Positions 33,201 through 45,200 of a stretch of DNA of 64,000 nt are shown one piece after another. The notes below the pieces were generated by a model that saw only the letters and a list, made by a program, of their open reading frames with translations, was not told where the DNA came from and searched no databases. Both the position numbers and the translations under genes were made by a program. The stretch comes from Caprimulgus europaeus (Eukaryota > Chordata > Aves > Caprimulgiformes > Caprimulgidae). The stretch is taken from contig OU015524.1 of assembly GCA_907165065.1 (NCBI GenBank), forward strand, positions 54,973,295 through 55,037,294, given 5' to 3'. The first letter of the stretch is position 1, and each line of letters opens with the position of its first letter.

Positions 33201-36200
33201 GGTGTTTTGGACTGTCCCTAGCTTCATCACGTGGATGTGGTGGTAGTTGGCAGTACAAAACCCAGTGATGTTCCTGTGAGCTGGATAAAGCCTGGAACCA
33301 CCATTATCAGTTGTTCTTGTGACTTGTTGTCAGGTAAGAGGTGTAAAAAGATAACACTTCTTGAAAGTGATGTACAGCGAGTCTTTGAGATAAGTGTGTG
33401 GCGTGTTGGGGAGGGGGTATATGTTCATTAATTTCTCAGTTGAAAAATGCTACAGAATTTTGTTAGGAATAAAATTAAGAAAGCTTCCCAGAAGCTTTGT
33501 ACTTTCTATTGTACTGTTAGAATTGCATTTCCTGTAAAATTCCTTAAAGTCTTGTGAAGATCTGTAGATATTTTCTAGATTTTTCATATGTATATTAATT
33601 TGATTGTTCAGTGTCCAGATGGGATTATGCTGTGAATGAATAGGAAAATAAGGAAGTACGTGGGTAGTGTGACCAGTTAATGTGTTTTTCTAAATCTATA
33701 ACAAATGTGCTTATTGACATCTATTGATACAAAGCTGGAGAAATGGACATAAGGCCAAGGAAAACTACTTGTATGATTCTTAACCTAGGAATATTCCCTA
33801 AGGACAAATTAAGCAAATGGTTTGTGCAGAGGTAATGCAAGATCAGGCTCATAATAAAGCAGCTGCTGTTCACATGCAAATCATGGCCTTGGCAAGAGAT
33901 TCCTTTCCTTGTCTTTTGCTATACCCTCTTGATTTGAACACACACTGCAGGTGTGGGAGATCTGGGTTGTTATTCATTCAATTGTCTGAAGGCATTTGAG
34001 CATTCACCTTCCACCTCCCAGAACAGTGCTCTAATCCTAATGAGGATCTTGAGGGTGTGTACCAAGCCTTATCCCTTGCTGATGCTGCGCAAGTTGTCCA
34101 AAAATAATTCATATTTTCTGTTTCCTAGCTGAGTGATTAGGATACTCCTTGCATCTTTAATGCCCATTTATTTTGCATAGAGATTGTTGGATATAGTTGT
34201 TAAGTATCTGTGGGGCAGGGCTTGGAGCATAGATCTCTTCAGTAGGTACCCAACCTAGTAGTACAACATACTCTTATAAGAAGCAGGAATGGGGGAGAAA
34301 AGGAGAGGGGCAGAGAAGAGAGGGAATGGTGGTACAGCAGTAGCACCTTTAAACAAAGAAATGAAAGGGAATGGCTCCTCCTCATTTTAATCCTTCTAAG
34401 CAGAAACCTCTTCGCTGTCGGACTCAGGGTGGAGGTGCAGGTCTTTGAAGGCAGGATGAGGGTAAGCAGGTACCTGTCTAAGCAGGTACCAATAATGACT
34501 GAACTGCTTGAGAGAGTCCAGCACAGAGTCACCAAGGTGATTAAGGGAGTGGAGCATCTCCCTTATGAGGAAAGGCTGAGGGGGCTGGGCCTCTTTAGCT
34601 TGAAGAAGAGGAGACTGAGGGGTGACCTTATTAATATTTATAAATATATGAAGGGTGAGTGTCAGGAGGATGGAGCCAGGCTGTTCACAGTGGTGTCCAG
34701 TGGTAGGACAAGGGGCAGTGGGTGTAAGCTGGAACACAGGAGGTTCCACTTAAACTTGGGAAGAAACTTCTTTCTGTGAGGGTGACAGAGCACTGGAACA
34801 AGCTGCCCAGGGAGGTTGTGGAGTCTCCTTCTCTGGAGACATTCAAAACCCACCTGGATGCCTTCCTGTGTAGTCTCATCTAGGTGTTCCTGCTCTGGCA
34901 GGGGGGTTGGACTGGATGATCTTTCGAGGTCCCTTCCAATCCCTCGCATTCTGTGATTCTGTGTGATCTGTGTGGACTCTTCCAGCTTTATGTGCAGACT
35001 GGTGCAAGTCCCATTTTCAGGTACCTAGTTCTGTCCTTTTGTGACAGAGGAAGTCTGGGTATTCAAAGACCTAAAAGTTATGCAGTATAGCTACATGCCA
35101 TGTCTTGAGACTTAAGTATCTTCATGCCTTAGTTGCTCTATAGAACTGTAGCTAATATTAGTGTTTCCGTTCCCTAAAAAAGTGCTGTTAGGAAAACTAC
35201 GTCAAAACATTTGAGCAGTGTCCATGTACCACATCAACATTCATTCTCAAGGCAGGAAATGTAAGATTTGGCATAAGCATATAGATTTCTTTGCATTTTT
35301 CAAGTTGTAGCAGTGGGCTGTGCTAAGTACAGCATTCCATTGGAAAGGCAGCGTGAGATTTTTAGCAAGATAATTTAAATGGAACTTATCCCCAAATGTC
35401 CATCTGTCTTTATGATTATGCTTTTGAGTTTGTCAGAATCTTGGAGAAACTCTGAAAGGATAGCAGAAATGCATTTTAGCAGCTTTAAAAAATGCTGGCC
35501 TCAAGACTTACTGGAGACGTACATGAAACACAGGTGTCTGACAGGAAAAATGCATGAAGTTTAGTTGCAAGATATTTATTAAAAGCCTATCGTGGAGCAG
35601 TCGTGACCTTGGAGAAACAACTGAGTCTGACAACTAACTCTTGACTTTCAATATATGGTGGAATCTGGCTGAGATGCTTGGAAATTGTTCTGGGTTTTTT
35701 CTAGCTTTAGAAATGTCCTTGCTAGATTTCTATCTTGTGTAGATTTCTATCTTATGTAGGTATAGATGTAGTCTAGCACACTCAAAATTTGCAAGGACAT
35801 AACTTAATTGGGCAGCTGTAATGATATGAGCCAGGAGAGTAGAGCTAAAATTGCTGGCTCCAAAGTCAGCAGAATTATTTTTCAAGTATTTTTTTAATCT
35901 GATCAAAGATTTTTAAATTATCACAATTTTAAAACATTCTACAATTTCTAACATCTTATTCTGCTGCACTAATGATTTTGGAATAGAGTGCTGATAGTGT
36001 CTTTCAGGAAAATATATATAAATGTACAGAAATGAAAATAAAGTTTCTGAACAAAACTTAAGGATGCCAAAATTATTTGTGATTTTTATGTCCAACTCCT
36101 TTGAGGTCATTTGAAAGCTGAAGCCCATATGGTTTAAGAATGTCAAATTCAACCATTTCCTCACTTCTTCTCTGTTCTAAGCTGCCTGAGCAGACAGGTA

Positions 36201-39200
36201 AGTTCATGAGAGCAACCCTTGCTCATCTGCGCCATAAGGTACGAATAGATGGGCAATGGGCCTTTGCTGGGGTGAGTCAGAGGAGGGAGCACAATGGCTA
36301 TGGTTCAGCTGATCTTCTGGCCATAATCCAAAGCAGGGAGTGCTATTCCAGCTCCCATCTGGAAAATTTATCCTAAGAGAGCTGTTGCAATCTTGTGATT
36401 GTCTTGCTAGCTCATGTGTGCATGACTTTCCCTTCTAGCTTCACCTTCACCCCTGTAAAAGCCTGGTTAGTCATTTGTGGGGTGTGTGTAGCATAGGCAG
36501 CCTGAGAGGAGTAGTTTATTGAAGGGAAATGTCTAATTCTGATGTGTATTTACACACATGCTAGCTCTGCCCTGATAAAGAAGTCATTTTAAGCCAAATA
36601 ACATAAAAAATCAAAATGTTTCTGTAAAGCACAGCTGTCTGAAAGGGGCTTTTAAACTTTATTCTTCCTACATTTGTCTTTTTGGCAGCTCTCCCAGCCT
36701 GGTCTCAAAGCAACAACAGTCAGCTTATGACTGTGATAGACTGTTCCAGTAAAACTGAGCTGTCTGAGTCTAAAACTGAGCATCTCCAGAAGATTTTTTT
36801 TTTTTTCTTTCAATGGCAAGTGTTAATACAAGTAAAAGGACTTTTCAGACACTTTCTTAATTAGTATTTAATGTCAGGACTGCCACCTTGTCCTTGTTTA
36901 GCTTTTTTGCTAACTTATAGGTGCCTGTAGCAAGAAAATATGAGAAAGGATTAGAAAACATACAGGATGAGGCTGAGGCTGCCTGCAGAAAGGGTCTCTT
37001 GCTTTCTCGGTGATGGGTGTGAGAGAGTGGGCTGGAGCTGGGTGGGGTGGGCTATGGTGGGGTGCTGTGCTGTCTCCTCTGCACACCTCTGCCTGCCGCT
37101 CTGGCTGCAGCCTGAGGTTTTGGTGCCCTGCCACTGCTGGGACCCTTGTCAGGAGGAGTAATTGTGCAAGGCAACCTGGGCATTTTATGATTGGTACAGA
37201 TGGGCTGAGCAGAGTGAGAGCTTGACCAGGTCAGGGTTTGTACTTCGGCTCCCCTGTGGGGGAAAGGTTAAAACGGTCAGCGTACAGTTGTTATTTTTTA
37301 TTGCAGTTATGTCTACGCTCTTCAGAATGTGACTATGGCCTTGATATGCCCACAGAGACTTGGATGTACATTTTGGAGAAATTGTGTCTAGATAAAAGTC
37401 AATAAGCAACAACAGAAGAACAAGCCAAAAGAAGGATTACAGGAAAATGACAAAATAATATGTTTGGTTAGGGTAGCTAATGTATGATTATTATGTGATA
37501 TATTGCCACTAGAAATAATTATAACTGTCTCTAAAGTTGGAGTCACTCTAAATTGTGTAGACTCTTCAGTATATCTTTTAATGTCACATTGATGAAGGTA
37601 ATTTTTGCCACTCAAAAAATTTTGCATATTCTGATTCCAAGATAGAAATCCTGTTGGATAATAATCCTGTATAGTATTCTGTGATTGTTTCGGTGTTCTC
37701 TCTTGCTGTAATGGGTGTGTGGAAAAGAACAATCTTCACCATACTTATTTAGGCATTCAGTTTAAAAATATATGTAGCTTTTCAGATCCTAACAGCTGTC
37801 TGGCTTTTTGTTTGTTTGTTTTTGTCCAAAAGCAATTATTTGGATCCTGGAATTAATTTTAGTTTCCTAATTTTCTTTCTCAAGTATGTGTATGCTTTGT
37901 CATATGCATGTGTGTGTGTGTAAAATGCTTCAGAGCATACAGTTGCTCTCTGGTTTTCACACTACATCTATCTTCCTGGGGGATTTCACTTGATGTATTT
38001 AAGAAGCCACCTATAATTTTGTCAGTGATGTTGTTAAATTTCCAGTCAACATTCATAAATTTTTTATTTGGACATAGCTTGCAAATACATATGCTCCAAC
38101 TCACAAAAGCTTTGTGATTTATTAGGGCAATACTTTTATTTTGCAGAGAAACACAACTGCGGTCAGCAAAAAAACCATGCTGCTGAAAATGCTGTCGGTT
38201 CTCTCGCAGTAGCAATGCGAATGCAGGTTAGTGTAACTTCATTGTAAATTTGTTGCTCTTTCTGTGAGTTGTAGAAATTGCTTCTACAGTTTAGGTTTTA
38301 ATTTTCCTTCTGCTCTTTTGAACATCTTGCCTGCCTTCCATTTTGATAGCAACTCTTAATCAGTTAGGGCGAGTCATGCCTGTTACATTTAGTTAGAGAA
38401 AGGTAAATTAAAAATAAAAGGTCATAATTCAGAAGCACATGTATTGATAGAGTAACGTTACTTGTGGCGAGACAGCAAAGAGTAACTATGCGCCCATTAT
38501 TGTGGCGTGATGGAGAGTACAAAAGTTCGTTGTTTTATGTGGAAGCAACATGAGTCAGTCAGTGAACAAGTAATATCTTCCATTATTTTTAAGATGTGAG
38601 AGAATAAAAGTAATTCTTCATTTTACCAGAATAAAACCTCCAAGCGCCTAATTGGAGACTTTGCTCTGTCACTTATGTGTTAATGGTCTGAAATATGGAC
38701 AAACAATAGGACAGCAATAGTACAGTGGTTGTTTTTTCCTTCATCCTAAAACCATGAAATGGAAAGACTTTTAAATTTGGTTTTTGTTAGCCTTTGCCAT
38801 AAAAGTTATTTCAACATCCTCGTGAGATCGTTTGAAATCGGTGTTCAGCATTTATGATGCAGCTGGTGTGCGCTGTTTTCTTCTTTAAAAACAGAACATG
38901 GTAAAAACCACGGAGCGATGGATCCAGTCCCAGCAGTACAGGAAGTGGGACCTCCGCTGCTTGAAACTGCAGCCTCTCTCCCCAGTGCCCAGGTAATAAA
39001 TGGGGGGTTTAAAATTATTTTTTTAAAAAAAGAGTAGGCAAGAGTTCAATGTGACAGCAAACCTAAAAATGGTCTGTGCCTAAATATATTTTAATCTACT
39101 TATGTGGAGTACATGTTGTGCTGTTTTGTTGTATGCCTCATTGTGACCGTGTCCTTCTGTTTCCTATCAATTTTTACTTTTATGATGTGTGTTGGAGCCA

Positions 39201-42200
39201 AACTTTGTTTAATGAAGACCTAAAGCTGAAGGGTTTCATTGAGGGAGAGAGGTGAAGCCTTTTGTAACATAAACAGAAATACAAAGTACAAAAAGTTCCT
39301 AATCGCTAACCCCTAATGTAGGGAAGGTGTTTATGGATCTAGTAAAGGTCCAGTGATTTCAATGACATTTGATCTTGTATTTTTTTGCTTCCCTCAGTAG
39401 AAATACGTTCTTCTGCATTAGAGTTTTAAATTGCTGTGTATATGTGAAAAGCAGGGAGTGTATTTATTCTCGTAGCCAGAATCTTTTCAGTCAGTTCCTG
39501 TCATTCACCTCCCAAGGCCCGTGTCCAGCCTGCAGGTGTTTTAGGGCTGCCTTGGCACGGTTGCTCTCAGCTCTGACATTTAGAGCAGCCTGAGCCCTTT
39601 CCTGCACTTAAGCACTTTGCTGTGTGTTGGCTGTGTTGGCTGACAGAAAGAGGAACCAAGGACTTGAAGTGAGGTTCTACCACGTAGAAAAGCTTTGAAA
39701 TTTTTGAGTGCTTGTTTGTATGCCTGCTTCTGGGCCACACAGATGATGAAGGGACCCCACATAGGAAGAAAGGTAGAGAGAGCTAAGACTGCTCGGCCCG
39801 GAGAAGGCAAGGCTCAGGGGATCTTATCAATGTGTGCAGATACAAGGGTACAGAGAGGACAGAGCCAGGCTCTTCTCAGTGGTGCCCAGTGACAAGGCAG
39901 GAGACAGTGGGCACGTACTGAAACACAGGAGGTTCCCTCTGAACACCAGGAAAGACTTTCTTACTGTGTGGGTGACCAAGTATACTGGCACAGGTTACGC
40001 AGAGGGGCTGTAGAGTCTCCCTCCTTGGAGATACTCAAAAGCCACATGGACGTGGTCCTGGGCAACCAGCTCTAGGTGGCCCTGGTTGGGCAGGGGACTG
40101 GGTGGACCAGATGTCATCCAGAGGTCCCTTCCAAGCTCAACAGCTCTATGATGCTGTAATTCTGAAGCCCACTGCTGTGTTTTTGGAAAGCGCTAACAAA
40201 ATATTTTCTTTTCTAAGCTCTTTGATTCAGTTTTCACTGTCTCTTACAACGCTTTAATGGGAATGGGCACAATTGTAATATAAAACAGAGATGCCAAAAG
40301 AATGAGTTTTCTGTTGTACCCGGGGGCACAAGAATGCTTGAGCCCTGGGCCAGCATTTAAAATTTCTAGACTTAAATCCTGAAAAATCTATCCTTAAATG
40401 ATACAGTTAAACAGTAGATTAAAGCATGTAATGTCATGAGTGTGATGGTGAAAAAACTTTCAAAGAAAGTATTCACAACCTTCTCTACGACACTGTGTGT
40501 TTACTACATGTTTGCATAATTAATATATAATGGCTTCTAATATAATTAATAAGAGGGCTTCCGTTTATTTGTTAACTCTATAGCTTTATGTCTTTTTTTC
40601 TTTTAAATGTAAAATAACTCATCAGATGGAAAGTATCCTTCAATAAAATGGAATCTTACAGCAATACACCATGTTGTGTGGAAACAGATGGAGTTTTCAT
40701 TGAAAATGAGGCAAAGCTGCTTAAGCAGTAAAACGAGAAACATCTGCTTTTTGATTTCTGTGAGATCTGGGTGTTAATTGAAGTGTTTCCAAAGATATTG
40801 GAAAAGTTTTCTTACAAATATGCAGTAAAAAAAAAATCCAGCACACAGGCTAGTAGATGTAAGCCTTCCCTCATCTTTTAAATTTTCCTGTATTTTGTAA
40901 AGGATTACTTTTTGCTTAGCAAATCTCATTCATACAGAAGAACCAGTGTTGCACATTTCCAGCAATATCGAATAATCTAGTTTATTGAATAATTCTGGTA
41001 TTTCCGATATGGAGAATATATTGTCAAACCAAAAGAGCTATGTACAAAGGTAGACTTCTAAATGCTAGTTGTAATAAAATCTTTAATTTCCTGTGTTTTA
41101 GAAAATACTTCTTACCAGAAGTAATAGACGAGATGTAAACAGTTCATATGTGTTGTTTAGCCCTAATAGTAGTTAAGGTGTAAATATCAATTCATTATGA
41201 AATTATGCTTTCATCACTTTATTGCATGTATCAGTGTGCAATCTGCCATTAAAAGTTTTCTAGTATGTTAAAAGGCTAGTTGCCTTGAAGGTTCTTGAGG
41301 GAACTTCAGATAGGAAAATGATGACGGTAATGGTTTTACCAACAGAGAACTGTTGGTATCGACTGTCAATTTTACTTTACTTCTAAAGATGTTTGTCATT
41401 TTATTCATCTAGAAATTCTTTACCTTTAAATTTATAAGTTTACAGCTTGGTCAGTTTTGCTTCTTTCATTTTTTGCCAGTAGTAGTACCTGCCAGGTGGG
41501 AAAAGCCTCATTGTTTCTTCTAGAACTCTGAGAAGGATGTGTTTGTGGCCCAAGAGATGAGGGAAATAGGAAAGCCTGAGATTGCTACAGGGGAGTCTTG
41601 ATAGTCTGGCCTGAGATTTGAAATAATAGCTTTTGTCTTTTAGTAAAGAGGCTGACATATTTAGTAGGAGGGGAAAAAAAAAAAGGCAGATTAACTGTGC
41701 CCTATTAGTCTACATGCTTCTCTCTTGCTGAATACATCAATTGTTTTAATAGCAGAATAGTCACCCTACATATTTTCCTTGCTTAAATCTTCAAGAGTCC
41801 ACACTTACCTTGTCATCAACTTAACAATATTTTTCTGGGAATCAAGTTGTTTTTATATAGAGAGTTCTAAATGAAGACTTTATGTATTCTTTGTCATGTG
41901 ATGTTTGTAAGCCACTCCATCTTGTCTTCTCAACACCTCTTTACCGCTAGTTGTGTTTGAAGTAGTGTATAAGAAAGCCAAAGGGATGATGTTCTATGCA
42001 AAAAGATGCACTTAATATGTCTTTGAAAGTAAGCAGATTCCAGGTTAGTGCATGCAATGAAACCATGTGAAACCCATCAATTGAGTGCTGTGATTGAGCA
42101 GTTTCTTGTCCTGTAATACTGGATTACATCAGTGTTTGGATGGAGGATTTCTGGGTTTCACTTTGGTGCTGCAGGGTGCAAAAGTGGGATGCTTGAGAAT

Positions 42201-45200
42201 TAGGGTTGAATAATAGTCCCAGTTTAAGATATCCTCAAAGAATTGCAAGCAATTAAGTTGGCACAAACTGATAATTTGCTGCTGGATGTGGAACAGCTGA
42301 AGTCCACACATAGAGTTGAGATCTGGCAGTAGTTCTGTGTTCATCTGTGGATATTTGAGGTCCTGCAGACTGTTTGAAAGTTCAGAACATTAGCTTTGAT
42401 GCTGTTGCCAGATGCTATCTTAAAAATATTGTGATCAACTGAAACTGCAGGAAGGAATTTAGACTGGTTAGGCTGAAAGTAATTAATCTCTTGATAATTT
42501 TTTAACTTGCTTTTGTGGTGATGTGAGCAATTCAGAGCCAAAGGAGTCAACTCTTCACATCATGTGTTCCAGGCCCTGGACTTTACTGCCACAAGAGCTT
42601 GCAGCTGCTAAACACTTAGGTGGACTCCAGGGGCAACTAGCTCAAACTCACAAAAGAAAAATCCATGAAGGAGTATTAAATCCAAAGACCACAGGTGGTC
42701 TAGGTCAGGAATTGCAGATACAATAGTGTCTCCCAGCCTACAGCCACCTCCCCTCAGGCAGTTCTACTACGTGTGCTTGCTCCATGCTTGTTCTCTTGCC
42801 TCAGCTGCCACTTCCAGTCCTTGCTGGAAATAGTTTACAAGCTCACTGAACTTCTGGCCTGAGCCCTGGGCATTAAATCCTGCTATGTGGCCATTTTCGA
42901 TTTAGCTGTGTTTTAGAAGTGCATGGGTTGATCTTCAAATGCCTTGTTTCCTTTGGTGCCCTCATGGGGGAGTAGCGAGGCTCAGCTTGCATGGCAGTAC
43001 CCTCTGATGGAAGGCGTTACATGCGCAAGCATCAGGTTTAGCCAATGTGTTTATGTGACTGTTGGCCAAGGAATGTATGTGCTTTTTAGTAAAGTGTATG
43101 TGCTGAAATATAGTGGGAGGGAGGAGAAGAAAAACAAAAACATCCATTCCAGTGGGACATGCTTGAGCATCCAGCAGACACGTCTGTAGCTTGATATGAA
43201 AGCATTACATAATATTTGGAATCGGATTAAACGAGAGAACTCCGTGTAACTGTAACAATTAACAAACACTGCACATTATTTTCAATATTATATTAGGTGT
43301 TAGCAAATCTTTAGGTTTGGTTAATAAAATGTGAGAAAGGATTGAAAATAACCCCATTGTTGAAGTATTTGCTGTTGTTTTGTGCTCTGTTGTTGACCAC
43401 CTAAGCTGCGAGAAATCTCCTAGCTCCTATTTGTTTTCTTTTCCAGCGATATTGAGATTTCCCGAGCACAGAGTCCAAAAGCTGTTGATGTACTTGCCAA
43501 GGAGATAGGATTGCTTACAGATGAAATTGAGATCTATGGCCAGACCAAAGCCAAAGTACGTTTGTCCCTGCTGGAAAGGTTAAAGAATCAACCAGATGGA
43601 AAATATGTTCTAGTTGCTGGGTAAGAATGCACATTAATGTCATTAGTGTCTACCCTTTCCACTCATATTAATATAAACATGCAGCTTACATCTTTTTAAA
43701 TCATTGCACAAGTAAGAACCCCGAATGTTTTCAGCTGTATGTTGCTCTCTTCTGAAAGCAAAGTTTTTGAAATTTTTTTGAAGTAACACAACTTTTTTTC
43801 CAAACTGTTCTTACTGAAGTGAAGTATATTTTATAAAAGGTAGTTTGTTTTGCACTTCTTAAATGTTATCTGTTGGTGTGTGGAGTTTTTCTTACCATTT
43901 TATTAGAATTGTAAATGCTTAACTTGAATATTTAAGTCTGTGTGTATTGTGGCTGTTTATAAACAAACTTTAACAGAAGCTACATGGTAATCTGTTGATA
44001 TTAAGAATAAATACTTTTTTATTGAAGAACAGATTACAAAGTTGAAAAAGACATGTTTTTTCTCTGAAATGTAGACATGTCTCCAGGCAGGCTTATCCTG
44101 CTCACTGTTCCCACGATTATAGCAAATGCTATGCTCAGCAGGAATTACATGCTTCTCTCTAAACAGCTATGATTTTTTTCTGCATTCAGTGACACAACAT
44201 TTTTTCATTCACCTGGTTTGCGAAGTGGAAACTTCTAAGTGTGAACAAACATGTGAAGATTTTCCTTAATATTTAAATTGCAGTGTGTTCTTTATATTTT
44301 AAATTAATCTATATGGTTCCTTCCTTGTAAGTAAAACCAGTCAGGTTTCAAATACACCTTTAGGCTGATCCAGAAGGAGGAGACTGTTCTTAGCTGCCTT
44401 GATCTACCAATTCCTCAGTTGAGGTAGTGGTTTGCAAATGGTTGGCTTTATAGAATCATAGAATCATTTAGGTTGGAAAAGACCCTTAAGATCGAGTCCA
44501 ACTTTAGTACCTTCCTGTACTAAACATGGACTCGATGACACGAGTCATCGACTCTTGGACAATGTGGACTTCTGGCAGTATCTGAGATGGTGATTGATGA
44601 GACTTGAGAGACTCGATGTTACAAAGCTGAGGCAGACAAGTCAGCAGTCTGTCTTCAAAGCTATATGATAGAACTGCAGTGTATAAAGATGCTCGTGGAG
44701 GGCATTGGAGCAGTTGTTTAAGAGAAGGAAATAACAGCTGGTTGAGCCTGGTTTCCTTCAGTAGAGTTTTATTTTCTGTTTTCCTGTACTGGAGAAAGAA
44801 AAGCAGATTCAGCATTTGTCTGACTTTGAAGAAAGTTGCTACCATGTCCTTTCTGGCTCGTGTTGTCAACTGCATCAGTTGGGCACCATGCTGCCAGTTT
44901 CTGTAGCAGCAGAGTCCCACAGAAGCAGAGGTTATTTGAAAATTTCTGGAGGTGGAAGATAGCATGATGTAGAGCCCCATTCAGGTGGATTTTAGTTGTG
45001 TTATTGCACCAATGCTGACATTTCTTCACACTGCTTTGTTTCTCAGTCGTCTTCAAGGAAGGCAGCTCAAGCAGTTGTCTGAATGCTGTTTTGTTGGCAT
45101 AGACAGAAGTATATATACATGGGGAAGAAATCGGGAAATTTTGACCAGCAAGATGAAAAGCTGGCAACAAATAGAAAATTGTATCTTCTTAAGTTTATAT

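Larger units (their letters stand above)
24848..33221 (+). other. MTHFD1L intron 7
   Basis: 8.4 kb. It contains a plus-strand CR1 tail at 28205-28380, a perfect 23-bp tandem duplication at 28592-28637, a possible LTR fragment at about 28980-29580, and an old CR1 tail at about 30706-30761. The remainder is AT-rich with no recognisable gene. Confidence 0.8.

Noticed and set aside
35723..35756. 17-bp near-perfect tandem repeat (TAGATTTCTATCTT...)
   Set aside because: Two copies with one change. Ordinary slippage.
44504..45170. Minus-strand open frames of 158 and 133 codons next to a CR1 tail
   Set aside because: The translated residues match no family I know and show no retroviral, LINE or transposase motif. 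I judge them chance frames in intronic sequence.
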